Below, piece after piece: positions 26,885 to 35,444 of a stretch of DNA of 64,000 nt. The notes below the pieces were generated by a model. That model was not told the DNA's origin. It saw nothing but the letters and a program-made list of their open reading frames with translations, and did no database searches. Origin of the DNA: an uncultured Desulfobacter sp. (lineage in GTDB: Bacteria > Desulfobacterota > Desulfobacteria > Desulfobacterales > Desulfobacteraceae); the NCBI RefSeq assembly GCF_963666675.1, contig NZ_OY762929.1, positions 1,612,001 to 1,676,000 on the forward strand. Direction: 5' to 3'. The first letter of the stretch is position 1; the number at the start of each line of letters is the position of its first letter. The position numbers were made by a program, and so were the translations under genes.

Positions 26885-27682
26885 ATGACGATCAAAAAAC
26901 AGTTTAAAGCCGGTGTCGTTCAGTTTGATGTGAAAGACGGGGATGTCCGGGGTAATCTTAATGTTGCCCTTGGGCATTTGGAACAACTGGCTGACCAGGA
27001 GGCATGCCTTGGGGTCTGCCCGGAGTTTTTTTTATCCGGGTTTGACAATGAAAATATGGACCGGCTGATGCCGGATGTCAACGCGGGGATTCAACGTCTG
27101 GCTGAATTTGCCCGCAAGCGCGCCATGGCCGTAGCCGGAAGCCTGCCCGAGCAAAAAGAGGGTAAGATATTCAATACCCTCTATTTCATTGACAGGGACG
27201 GTGAAATCCGGGCCCGGTACCGCAAACTGCATCTGTTTCCCTTGACCGGTGAAGATCTGTACTATGGCCGGGGCGATGAGATGGTAACGTTCGATACCAA
27301 TTTGGGACGTGTGGGGGCAATGATCTGCTATGATCTGCGATTTCCCGAGCTTGCCCGTCACCTGTTCCTTGACGGGGCGCGGCTGTTTGTGGTCTGTGCC
27401 CAGTGGCCCCTCACCCGGGTAGCCCATTGGCAGAAATTAATCCAGGCCCGGGCCATTGAAAACCAGGCCTGGTTTGTCTGCTGCAACCGCACGGGGACGG
27501 ACCCCAACGGACTGGTTTTTCCGGGCAGTTCCATGATCGTTGACCCCAATGGATCTGTGCGGGCCCAGGGGAATGATCAATCCGGTGTCATCATGGCCGA
27601 CATCGACATGGATCTGGTTGACCAGGTTCGGCAAACCATTCCCGTGGGACAGGATCGCAGGGGGGATATATATGGCCAATAA
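26885..27682 (+). CDS. carbon-nitrogen hydrolase (nitrilase superfamily, omega-amidase-like)
   Basis: 265 aa. The Glu-Lys-Cys triad is complete: Glu in VCPEFFLSGF (about 46), Lys in RYRKLHLFP (about 116) and Cys in GAMICYDLRFPE (about 149). The closest pattern is the omega-amidase branch of the family, which hydrolyses small amides. Substrate cannot be set from sequence. It starts 8 bp after the DAHP synthase stop and overlaps rfaE2 by 11 bp. Confidence 0.85.
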   Translation: MTIKKQFKAGVVQFDVKDGDVRGNLNVALGHLEQLADQEACLGVCPEFFLSGFDNENMDRLMPDVNAGIQRLAEFARKRAMAVAGSLPEQKEGKIFNTLYFIDRDGEIRARYRKLHLFPLTGEDLYYGRGDEMVTFDTNLGRVGAMICYDLRFPELARHLFLDGARLFVVCAQWPLTRVAHWQKLIQARAIENQAWFVCCNRTGTDPNGLVFPGSSMIVDPNGSVRAQGNDQSGVIMADIDMDLVDQVRQTIPVGQDRRGDIYGQ

Positions 27683-28160
27683 AATTGTGACGCTGGATGA
27701 GATGTGTCGTCTGGGCCAGGGATACAAAACCCGTGGTCAATCGATCGTGTTTACCAACGGCTGCTTTGACATTCTTCATGCAGGCCATGTGGCCTATCTT
27801 GAAAAAGCAAAATCATTGGGGGATGTACTGGTCCTTGGTCTGAATTCCGATCTGTCCGTACGGCAGATTAAAGGAGACCTGCGGCCGGTGATCTGCCAGA
27901 CCCAGCGGGCCCGGGTTGTGGCGGCACTGGGCTGTGTGGATCATGTGGTGTTGTTCGATGCCCCTGATCCGGAAGCGCTGATCCGGGGCATTGGGCCCCA
28001 GGTGCTGGTCAAAGGGGCGGACTGGCCCGAGGATAAAATTATCGGGGCACAGTTTGTCAAAGACGGGGGCGGGCGTGTGGCGCGCGTGGCGTTTGAGGAA
28101 GATATCTCCACATCAAAGATCATTGAACGTATCGGACAACGATTTTATGGCGGCGCTTGA
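27672..28160 (+). CDS. rfaE2: D-glycero-beta-D-manno-heptose 1-phosphate adenylyltransferase
   Basis: 162 aa from the ATG at 27672; the longer reading from 27540 is a shadow of the nitrilase gene. It activates heptose-1-phosphate with ATP for LPS inner-core synthesis. Motifs: FTNGCFDILHAGHVAYL with the HxGH nucleotidyltransferase signature, LKGD-type lysine in QIKGDLRP, and ISTSKIIERI at the C-terminus. The kinase half (RfaE1) is absent, so it is a stand-alone RfaE2. A G-rich ribosome site lies inside the end of the nitrilase gene. Confidence 0.93.
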   Translation: MANKIVTLDEMCRLGQGYKTRGQSIVFTNGCFDILHAGHVAYLEKAKSLGDVLVLGLNSDLSVRQIKGDLRPVICQTQRARVVAALGCVDHVVLFDAPDPEALIRGIGPQVLVKGADWPEDKIIGAQFVKDGGGRVARVAFEEDISTSKIIERIGQRFYGGA

Positions 28161-28929
28161 TCCGTTAACGTTTGATCACCTGAGTGCATTTGACGGGGTG
28201 GTTCACGGCGTTTTTTCTAAAGTCGGCGGATACAGCAAGGGCCTCTTTCTCGGGCTGAATGTCGGATTGAACACCGGCGATGATCCGGATATTGTGGGCC
28301 GGAACAGGGAATTGATGATGTCATCCATGGGTCTGCCCCGGGGGCTGTTTTTACACCAGGATCACGGCACAGACATTGCCGTGATCAAATCAGAAAAAGA
28401 TGCGGCAGGCAGGGTGTGGAGAGGGCAGGGGGCAACGCCGTCTAAAATATATAAAGCCGATGCCGCGGTTACAAATCTCAAGGGCCTGGGGCTCGCGATC
28501 CAGGTGGCGGACTGTCAGGCGGTTGTCTTATATGACCCTGAAAAAGCGGTGGTTGCCAACGTCCATTCCGGTTGGCGGGGCAGTGTGGCAGACATTTTAG
28601 GCAACTGCGTCGATACCATGGTCACACAGTTCGGGTGCAGTCCGGCAACGATCCGGGCGGGGATATCTCCTTCCCTGGGGCCATGTTGTGCGCAATTTAT
28701 TAATTTTAAACGGGAAATTCCCGAAAAATTGTGGCAATATAAGGAGAAAGAGCGCCCCTATTTTGATTTCTGGAAAATATCCCGGGATCAGCTTGGGGCC
28801 CATGGAGTTTTGGATGAACATATTGAAACCATGGGGCTTTGCACCCGGTGCCGCACGGATCTGTTTTATTCTTTCAGGGCAAACAAGGTCACCGGGCGTT
28901 TTGCCGCAGTTATTGCACTTAAAAGTTGA
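28147..28929 (+). CDS. YfiH/LACC1 family purine nucleoside phosphorylase (polyphenol oxidase family)
   Basis: 260 aa from the ATG at 28147. Zinc-dependent family first called polyphenol oxidases, later shown to act on purine nucleosides. Segments: FSKVGGYSKGLFLGLNVGLNTGDD, HQDHGTDIA, the zinc Cys in VADCQAVVLYD, the zinc His in NVHSGWRG, and SLGPCCAQF. Its start lies 14 bp inside rfaE2; it ends 12 bp before selD. Confidence 0.9.
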   Translation: MAALDPLTFDHLSAFDGVVHGVFSKVGGYSKGLFLGLNVGLNTGDDPDIVGRNRELMMSSMGLPRGLFLHQDHGTDIAVIKSEKDAAGRVWRGQGATPSKIYKADAAVTNLKGLGLAIQVADCQAVVLYDPEKAVVANVHSGWRGSVADILGNCVDTMVTQFGCSPATIRAGISPSLGPCCAQFINFKREIPEKLWQYKEKERPYFDFWKISRDQLGAHGVLDEHIETMGLCTRCRTDLFYSFRANKVTGRFAAVIALKS

Positions 28930-28941
28930 GGATGCATCATC

Positions 28942-29991
28942 ATGGATCAACAGGAACAGGTCTTTTTAACCCGCACGGTAAAGGCAGCCGGTTGAGCGGC
29001 TAAACTTGATCCAGGGGCCCTGGATAAAATCGTGTCAAAACTTGAAATGCCGTCCCATCCGGATTTGATCATCGGGCTTGAACACCCGGATGATGCGGGT
29101 GTGTTTCGCCTGTCCGACGGGACGGCCATTGTCCAGACCCTTGATTTTTTGACACCTGTGGCAGATGACCCCTATGACTTCGGTCAGATTGCCGCGGCCA
29201 ATTCATTGTCCGATGTATATGCCATGGGCGGTACACCTGTGACGGCTATGAATATTGTCTGTTTTCCCTCATGCGATCTTAACGCAGGCATTCTACCCCG
29301 GATTCTTGAAGGGGGACTTGATAAAATCAAGGAGTCGGGAGCAGCACTGGTGGGCGGCCATTCCGTTGATGATCCTGAGATCAAGTACGGGTTGTCGGTG
29401 ACCGGCATCGTGCACCCGGACAAGGTCTGGGCCAACAGCCGGGCGAAAACGGGGGATGCCGTTATTTTGACCAAGCCCATCGGCACAGGCATCATCTCCA
29501 CGGCCATCAAGGGCGGGCTTGCATCCGATGAACAGATTAAGCAGGCCGTGAAAAACATGTCCACCCTGAACAAATACGCGGCGAATATCGCAAAGGATTT
29601 CGAGGTGCATGCCTGTACCGATGTCACAGGCTTTGGGCTTGGCGGTCATCTGATTGAATCTGCCAAAGGGGCGGGGGTGATCATTGAAATTTGTACGGAA
29701 AAAGTCGGTGTGCTCGACGGGGTGATGGAATTTGGCGCCATGGGCCTGTTTCCGGCAGGCGCCCATAAAAACAAACGTTTTTTTGAGCCCCGGACCCGTG
29801 TGGCCGACGGTACGGACCCAGTGAAAAGTGATTTGATGTTCGACCCCCAGACCTCCGGTGGGCTTTTGCTTTTCATGCCCGTAGAACAGGCTGCGCAATG
29901 TGTAGAAATTATGAGAAAAAACGGTATTCCGGCCGGTTTGATCGGACGGGTAAAAGGGCCGTATACCAACGGATTCCTTGATATTAAGTAA
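28942..29991 (+). CDS. selD: selenide water dikinase SelD, a selenoprotein (Sec at UGA 28993-28995)
   Basis: 349 aa when the in-frame TGA at codon 18 is read as selenocysteine. SelD makes selenophosphate from selenide and ATP, the selenium donor for Sec-tRNA. The true start is the ATG at 28942; the sequence around the TGA reads AAGUAAKLDPGAL, placing Sec at the catalytic Cys/Sec of the family with the essential Lys three residues on. Fourteen bases after the TGA a hairpin (ATCCAG 29009-29014, loop GGGCC, CTGGAT 29020-29025) fits a bacterial SECIS. Further on are HPDDAGVF, VGGHSVDDPE and TDVTGFGLGGHL. A call from the ATG/GTG at 29032 would lose the active site. Last gene of the DAHP synthase operon. 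Confidence 0.95.
28993..29025 (+). promoter_or_regulatory. selenocysteine UGA and SECIS hairpin of selD
   Basis: TGA at 28993-28995 followed by a 6-bp stem with a five-base GGGCC loop (29009-29025). The loop lies about 20 bases past the UGA and contains a GG, both expected of bacterial SECIS elements bound by SelB. Confidence 0.8.
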
Positions 29992-30105
29992 AACTTTTTT
30001 TCACGTTGACTTCATCCGGATCATATGATATTTGCTCTCAAGATATTTAAAGATCTGGGTGCCGGATGACCGGCAACCAAGCTGCCGGTGAAAGGTTGAT
30101 TAAGA

Positions 30106-30327
30106 ATGGCAGAGAAAGATAAAGGAAGCACCTTTCGTGAGCTGGGATATTTTGCAAGTCTAGGCATATCCGTGGCTCTGGCAATTGTCATCGGATTGGC
30201 ACTGGGATACTGGCTCGATACGGTTTTTGGTACAAAACCCATCCTTTTGTTGGTGGGGCTTGCATTCGGCATAGCGGCCGGATTCAGCAACATCATCAGG
30301 GCCGGGAAAAAAGCGGAAAAATATTGA
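30106..30327 (+). CDS. atpZ: AtpZ/AtpI family ATP synthase accessory protein
   Basis: 73 aa. Two membrane helices (about 17-38 and 45-63) joined by GYWLDTVFGTKP, typical of AtpZ-type subunits, which are thought to help Fo assembly or Mg/Ca transport. The stop overlaps the next start (TGATG). First gene of an Fo-only cluster. Confidence 0.85.
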   Translation: MAEKDKGSTFRELGYFASLGISVALAIVIGLALGYWLDTVFGTKPILLLVGLAFGIAAGFSNIIRAGKKAEKY

Positions 30328-30728
30328 TGGAAGAACTTGAGAAAATAGTAAACTTTATCACACGGACCAACTGGATTGTGTTTTTGGTGTCAAGCCTCGG
30401 GGCGCTGCTCCTGGCCTCCCCGAAAATGCACCTCGGGGTTTTTCTGGGTGGTTTGATCGTGACGGTTAATTTCCATGTTCTTAAAAATACAGTGACTAAA
30501 AATATCAACCAGAAGCGGGTGCTTGAGAAGGGAAAATCCCTGATCGGTGCGCTTTTGGTAAAATATTATCTGCGTTTTGCATTGACGGCAGTGATTATTT
30601 TTATGCTGATCGCTAACCGCATCGTACATCCGGCAGGGCTTTTGATAGGCCTTTCCGTAGTAGTGGTAAGCACGTTTATAGCGGCGGCAATTGAATTAAC
30701 CAAGATTATATTCAGGGAGGCGGTTTAA
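30327..30728 (+). CDS. atpI: ATP synthase subunit I (AtpI-like)
   Basis: 133 aa from the ATG at 30327. Four hydrophobic segments (about 15-33, 38-52, 75-97, 102-122). Small membrane protein between atpZ and atpB in the position of atpI, which assists c-ring assembly. The sequence itself is weakly conserved, so the call leans on gene order. It overlaps atpZ by one base and ends 1 bp before atpB. Confidence 0.75.
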   Translation: MEELEKIVNFITRTNWIVFLVSSLGALLLASPKMHLGVFLGGLIVTVNFHVLKNTVTKNINQKRVLEKGKSLIGALLVKYYLRFALTAVIIFMLIANRIVHPAGLLIGLSVVVVSTFIAAAIELTKIIFREAV

Positions 30729-30729
30729 G

Positions 30730-31419
30730 GTGGAACACCCATATCTATTTCTCACTTCATTATTTAGTTTGTTTGGTATAGAAGACTGGGCAGGGGCCCA
30801 TCCTCATGTTACTTACATGTGGCTTGCAATGATTCTTCTCGTAATTTTCGGCTGGATTGGCGGCAAAAGTGTTGCCCTCGTACCCAAGACCGTTCAAAAT
30901 GTTTTCGAAGTTATTATTTCCGGGCTCGAAGAGTTCATGGTCGGTATTACCGGTGAAGAGGGAAGAGATTCCTATCCGTTGTTATTAACTGTTTTCCTGT
31001 TTGTTCTTCTGGGCAACCTGTTCGGTTTGGTTCCCGGGTTCTATCCGCCTACAGCATCCATTAACACCACGGTTGCATTGGCCGTCATCGTTGTGGCATG
31101 GAGTCATGTCATCGGCGTCAAAAAACACGGTGCAAAATACATTAAACATTTCCTGGGACCCGTACCGGCTCTTATGCCGTTGTTCCTTGTTATTGAAATT
31201 ATCGGCCATCTGGCACGGGTTCTTTCCCTCACCTTGCGTCTCTTCGGCAATATGATGGGTCATGAGCTGGTTGTGGGTATCCTTCTGATGCTGGCCGGCC
31301 CCTTCCTGGTGCCCCTTCCCATCATGGCAATGGGTATCCTGGTCTCTTTAATTCAGGCCATCGTATTCTTCTTGCTGCCGACCATGTATATTGCCGGCGC
31401 CATCGAAGAGGCACATTAA
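30730..31419 (+). CDS. atpB: ATP synthase Fo subunit a
   Basis: 229 aa, GTG start. Membrane stator of the ion channel. Five to six helices; the key Arg lies in the ARVLSLTLRLFGNMMGHEL segment, and LLGNLFGLVPGF and ATTVALAVIV-like segments are also present. In sulfate-reducing deltaproteobacteria the Fo a and c genes usually lie apart from b, delta and the F1 genes, as seen here. Confidence 0.95.
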   Translation: MEHPYLFLTSLFSLFGIEDWAGAHPHVTYMWLAMILLVIFGWIGGKSVALVPKTVQNVFEVIISGLEEFMVGITGEEGRDSYPLLLTVFLFVLLGNLFGLVPGFYPPTASINTTVALAVIVVAWSHVIGVKKHGAKYIKHFLGPVPALMPLFLVIEIIGHLARVLSLTLRLFGNMMGHELVVGILLMLAGPFLVPLPIMAMGILVSLIQAIVFFLLPTMYIAGAIEEAH

Positions 31420-31499
31420 ATTTAACGAATTAAGCTTTTTTTACGGGATTTTGGAAGAAGCCCGTTTGTTTATAATACTTTATTAAAGGAGTAAATCTC

Positions 31500-31769
31500 A
31501 TGGAATTTCTCGTAGGTAGTGTCTGGGCGGCAGGTTTTGCCATCGGTATCGCTGCATTTGGTTGCGGCATTGGTCAGGGTCTTGGTTTGAATGGTGCTAT
31601 GTCTGGTATCTCCAGAAACCCTGAAGCAGCTGGTAAAATCCAGGTGAACATGCTGATCGGTCTTGCTTTGATCGAATCTCTTTGTATCTATGCATTGGTT
31701 GTTGCGATGATCCTTCTGTTCGTTCATCCTGCAATCGCTCCTGCTGTTGCTGCACTCGGCGGACATTAA
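31500..31769 (+). CDS. atpE: ATP synthase Fo subunit c
   Basis: 89 aa. Two-helix hairpin forming the rotor ring. The ion-site carboxylate is E59 in LALIES. Q26 in GIGQG, S60 and Y64 match positions that bind Na+ in Ilyobacter-type rings (Q32, S66, Y70 there), while the residue at T67 of that ring is Leu here. Na+ coupling is therefore possible but unproven. A GGAG-type ribosome site precedes the start; a strong terminator follows. Confidence 0.95.
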   Translation: MEFLVGSVWAAGFAIGIAAFGCGIGQGLGLNGAMSGISRNPEAAGKIQVNMLIGLALIESLCIYALVVAMILLFVHPAIAPAVAALGGH

Positions 31770-31797
31770 TACGCAGTTTAACGATACATTCGTTTAA

Positions 31798-31836
31798 AAA
31801 AGGGGCGCCTTCTGATGAAGGCGCCCCTTTTGTTTT
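31798..31836 (+). terminator. rho-independent terminator after atpE
   Basis: 15-bp perfect stem (31798-31812 with 31817-31831), TGAT loop, then TGTTTTTT. It closes the Fo operon. Confidence 0.92.
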
Positions 31837-32114
31837 TTCTTGCATGGATGCGAACGACCTGATATTATTTGTTCCAAGATATTTAATCTCTTCAATAACA
31901 ACTGATAAGAAAATTTGTGTAAAAGAGACAGGCCTTTTAATTGTCGCTGTAGGCTTAGTCTGGGACCTGATATGTCAGGTCGGCCACAGGGTTTTATTTG
32001 ACAGTTCCGACGTGTAGTTAAATTAATTTCTTAATTTTTTAAATTTGAGCATGGTATTAACAAACCAAAGGCCGCATGGTCGTTTAACTATATCAATTCG
32101 CGGGAGGAAACCTA
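31837..32114. other. intergenic region upstream of the PilZ gene
   Basis: Follows the atpE terminator. A consensus TTGACA at 31998-32003 could be a -35 box, but no good -10 box sits at the right distance. A short palindrome, CCTGATATGTCAGG, lies near 31968. No gene seen. Confidence 0.4.
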
Positions 32115-32540
32115 ATGAGTGAGGATTCCATAGAATTTCAGCCGATACCTGGGGAAAATACCGAGGACGTTCAAATACGCAATGTGTATCGGGTGTCGGT
32201 GTCTCTTGCAGATGATATCCGGGTAAATTTTGGTGAAGATCAATATGTAGTAAACAATTTATCCGCAAGCGGTGTTGCTGTAAATGTAGGTTCCTGTCTT
32301 GAGTTTGAGTCTGGTCAGATTATTGGTGATGTCGGATTAAACATTGGGGATCTCAGCATTACAGGGCTTAGTGCCAAAGTAATTCATTGCTCCGTACATG
32401 ATTCCGGAAGTTTTCAGTTTGGCTTGCAATGGGTTAATATGAGCCCCGGAAATGAGAAAACGTTGGCCCAGGCCCTTGATCAGCTCAAAGTAAAGGCTCT
32501 GGAAGTCAAAGACGTGTTTGAAGACCCCACAAAAAGCTAA
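32115..32540 (+). CDS. PilZ domain protein
   Basis: 141 aa. The PilZ c-di-GMP motif is present in adapted form: RNVYR (RxxxR) near residue 22 and NLSASGVAV (for DxSxxG, with Asn for Asp) near residue 50. Beta-rich core and a helical C-terminal tail. GGAGG lies shortly before the start. It is followed at 14 bp by a small hypothetical gene and then a ParA-like ATPase, so the three probably form one operon. Confidence 0.75.
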   Translation: MSEDSIEFQPIPGENTEDVQIRNVYRVSVSLADDIRVNFGEDQYVVNNLSASGVAVNVGSCLEFESGQIIGDVGLNIGDLSITGLSAKVIHCSVHDSGSFQFGLQWVNMSPGNEKTLAQALDQLKVKALEVKDVFEDPTKS

Positions 32541-32554
32541 ATGGTGGCATTGTA

Positions 32555-32869
32555 ATGGTAAAAAAAAAAAATGTCATGGACAGCCTTTTAAGTACCGATG
32601 ACGAAACGTCTCATGGTTCCGCCAGGGAACTGGACTGCCTCATATACAGAGGGGGGCCCAATGAAGCCAAGCCTGATTTACCGGAACCGACGTCAACGCC
32701 GTCCTGGAGCGCCTCCAAAGGAAATGTTTCAGTGGAAATATGGGAAGGAAAGGCCAAAATCAGAATAAAGGTCGGCGGTGACGATGCATCCCATATCTCC
32801 ATGCGCAGATTGGCAAGTATTGCTGTTGATGCCATTATAGCTGAGTTACAAAAGGAGAAGGACCAGTGA
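32555..32869 (+). CDS. small hypothetical protein between PilZ and ParA
   Basis: 104 aa, not recognised. A disordered N-terminal half, then a short alpha/beta C-terminal part (55-100). A run of twelve A (32560-32571) falls in codons 2-6; slippage there would shift the frame, though an in-frame ATG at 32576 (MDSLLST) could restart translation. It overlaps the next gene by 4 bp. Confidence 0.65.
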   Translation: MVKKKNVMDSLLSTDDETSHGSARELDCLIYRGGPNEAKPDLPEPTSTPSWSASKGNVSVEIWEGKAKIRIKVGGDDASHISMRRLASIAVDAIIAELQKEKDQ

Positions 32870-33831
32870 TTATTACCTGTCCAAAATGTGCCAGAAAACA
32901 TAAAGTTAATCCTGATGCCTTGAAACCTTTTGCAGATGCCGGCAAAAAAAATATCATGGCCAGTTGTAAATCCTGCAAATATAAATTCCCCGTAGCCCTT
33001 TCCAGCCTTATGGGTTCCGAAGAAAAACCAATCGATCTGAAACGGCCCCTGGGGGCTGTCGCCAGAAAAATCTGTATTACCCTAAGCAAGGGCGGCGTAG
33101 GTAAAACCACCACCAGTGTGAATCTTGGTGCAGGCCTTGCGCTTGCGGGATATAAAGTTCTTTTAGTTGATACCGATACCCAGGGCCAGTCTTCCTATAT
33201 TCTCGGCAAACGGCCGGGTGCCGGATTAACAGAGTTGTTGACCAAGGAACTGGCAATTTCAGACTGCCTGACCGAGGCCCGGAAGAATTTGTGGCTGCTT
33301 TCGGGCGGTCGATCCCTGGCAGGCGTTAAACGTATTATCGACAAAAAAAGCTTTGGCGCCGAATTCACGCTTTCTGAAGCCCTCAATCCTTTGGATGATC
33401 AGTTTGACTTTATTTTAATTGATACATCCCCGGGATGGGATCAGTTGATCGTTAATGTCCTTTTTTATTCAACCGAAGTACTGGTCCCGGTTGCCCTGGA
33501 AGCCATGCCCCTGCACGGGATGGCCGAGTTTATCAAAAGCCTTGGTGCCATACAAAAGTATAAAAACGAAATACAGTTAAAATATATTGTGCCCACATTC
33601 CTTGACTTGCGGATCAAGGGCCCCAAAGAGCTGTATGATCAGCTTAAAAAATTGTATCCCCGGCAATTATGCAAGCCCATTCGCTATAACGAAAATCTGG
33701 CCGATGCGCCTTCATTCGGGAAAACCATATTTGAATTTGCACCGGGCTCAACCGCCTCTGAAGATTACAGGAGTCTGGTCCGCACGGTGTCAGGAAATGA
33801 ATTGGGTGCGGCTCTTTTACGACATGTCTGA
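32866..33831 (+). CDS. ParA-family ATPase with N-terminal zinc ribbon
   Basis: 321 aa. An MJ0042-type zinc ribbon (C5, C8, C34, C37) precedes a ParA/MinD-type ATPase with the deviant Walker A LSKGGVGKTTTSVNL (about 73-87), LVDTDTQGQ and LIDTSPGWD. Not a plasmid-type ParA; the PilZ partner suggests positioning of a surface or signalling complex. An insertion sequence landed on its last codons: before insertion the protein would have ended NEFALLR-stop, now it ends NELGAALLRHV-stop, with the last residues and stop supplied by the IS end. The ATPase is otherwise intact. Confidence 0.85.
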   Translation: MIITCPKCARKHKVNPDALKPFADAGKKNIMASCKSCKYKFPVALSSLMGSEEKPIDLKRPLGAVARKICITLSKGGVGKTTTSVNLGAGLALAGYKVLLVDTDTQGQSSYILGKRPGAGLTELLTKELAISDCLTEARKNLWLLSGGRSLAGVKRIIDKKSFGAEFTLSEALNPLDDQFDFILIDTSPGWDQLIVNVLFYSTEVLVPVALEAMPLHGMAEFIKSLGAIQKYKNEIQLKYIVPTFLDLRIKGPKELYDQLKKLYPRQLCKPIRYNENLADAPSFGKTIFEFAPGSTASEDYRSLVRTVSGNELGAALLRHV

Positions 33832-33872
33832 CCAAAGCTGGTAGTCATGATATTTGCCATTCTTTGCCAGCA

Positions 33873-35444
33873 TTACTTGATCACTTTTAGATGCCCCCGT
33901 CGTTTCGGTGAAGGTTTTGGTAGCTTTGTAGCCGGAACCTCACCATGTTGATAAAGAGCCCGGTGATTACGTTCGTATTCGCAGGCTTCATGAAAATTCC
34001 AATACTCATCAAAATCGTTACTACTCCGCAAGGCACGCAGACGCAACACTGCTTCAGCACTGGACAACCGCCATTTGGCACCAGTTATATCCATTCGGTC
34101 CTTTACAAGATGACGACATGCGCCCTCAATAACTCCTGTGGCAATAGGGAGGCCAAGGTCAAGATAATGATGGTATTCAAGGTACGGTGCTTTATTTTTC
34201 AAATACGTTGCGCAGGCTTCTACAGGTTTACGTTGTTTGTCTGTAAATTTTTTTAATGTAGCACTTCTACGCATCCCCCCTGCCATCAATCCGGCCTTGC
34301 CATCGAGTACTTTAGCCAAGCGGTACTGGACCCATTTTTCAAGCTCCGGGCCGGATTTGGGATGAAATGCCCTGCCAGCTTTCCAGAGGTATTCAATAAC
34401 ATGAATAATATCAACAATGATCGTAAGGGCCACATTTTGTCTTTTGGCCATACGTTTCAGGATTCGTAGTTGTTGATTTTCGCCGTCCACTAAGGCAACC
34501 CAATGTTTTTCGTGGTTGGGATCACGGTGGGAGGCCTCAGAAAAGGCCGATGCAATGACCTGCTCGGCTGATTTTTCAAGGCTTGCCCATACACGCTTTT
34601 GTTCCGGGTGAGGGCTTGTTTTTGTATTCGACTTGTCATTCCCCGGAAGCAAGTCTTGGGGCGTACGTTTAAACGTATCTATAGTATATACAGCGGCAAC
34701 GGTTGCCATTCGCTTGGCATTTTTCTTTTCCCCTTTGGATAGCCGGCTTTCCATCTGAGGCTTTCGTTTCCGGGCAGCTTTCCGGGTTTGTTCCCGCAGG
34801 TCCTGCTCATGCATTACCACGCCCTTACCATCGGTGGTGATTACCAGTATTGGACCAGTAACTGTCTCATCCGCCGGGCTGCATTGCCGTATTTCATAAA
34901 ATGCGTCAAAATCCCGAGCTGCTCGCTGTGTTAACTCTTCTACCTGACGTTTGGGAATATCGGCTCCAGTGGTTTTCTTGATCGTTTCGACAGTCTCGTC
35001 AAAAGAACTCTTTGAAGCGTTTTCAGCCACACGGCGACGAAGTTCGAGGGAATAAAGTTCTGGGGGAAGATTCAATCGGGCATCCAACGGGTGCAAACTT
35101 GCCACGCCCTTGTTTCCATATCCGGCACGACTTTCCGATACCGTTCCAAATACGGTTTCGATTTTTCGATCCTGTGGCCTCACTTTCGGTCGAACAATGC
35201 CATCGGCTCCACAGACCGGCTCTTCACAATGACTGGGACCGAGCTTGTCTAAATGTTCCTGAAGCAGGATGCGCATCAGCTCACGTCCTCGTTTTTCAAG
35301 TTCTTGTTCCAAATCACTGAGTTTCACTGAATGATTCTCCTTGGAATTAAGAAAATTGACAATATCATCATAGCATTTTTGCCCCGGATCAATGACGGGG
35401 GAAGGTAAATGCTCCACAGCAGAAAGGGAAACCGCTGGATTCAT
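33873..35444 (-). CDS. ISKra4 family transposase
   Basis: 523 aa, intact. Likely DDE residues by context: D205 in VITTDGKGVV, D320 in VALVDGENQQL, and E440 in GVIEGACRHLVKDR. A helical N-terminal region (1-180) probably binds the ends. The start overlaps the stop of the DruA-like gene (ATGA), which implies translational coupling. The copy at 62669 is identical over the visible part. Confidence 0.9.
   Translation of the reverse strand: MNPAVSLSAVEHLPSPVIDPGQKCYDDIVNFLNSKENHSVKLSDLEQELEKRGRELMRILLQEHLDKLGPSHCEEPVCGADGIVRPKVRPQDRKIETVFGTVSESRAGYGNKGVASLHPLDARLNLPPELYSLELRRRVAENASKSSFDETVETIKKTTGADIPKRQVEELTQRAARDFDAFYEIRQCSPADETVTGPILVITTDGKGVVMHEQDLREQTRKAARKRKPQMESRLSKGEKKNAKRMATVAAVYTIDTFKRTPQDLLPGNDKSNTKTSPHPEQKRVWASLEKSAEQVIASAFSEASHRDPNHEKHWVALVDGENQQLRILKRMAKRQNVALTIIVDIIHVIEYLWKAGRAFHPKSGPELEKWVQYRLAKVLDGKAGLMAGGMRRSATLKKFTDKQRKPVEACATYLKNKAPYLEYHHYLDLGLPIATGVIEGACRHLVKDRMDITGAKWRLSSAEAVLRLRALRSSNDFDEYWNFHEACEYERNHRALYQHGEVPATKLPKPSPKRRGHLKVIK

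Noticed and set aside
29032..29991. SelD read as starting after the UGA
   Set aside because: Would omit the catalytic Sec/Lys segment. The upstream ATG, the SECIS-like hairpin and family alignment support readthrough.
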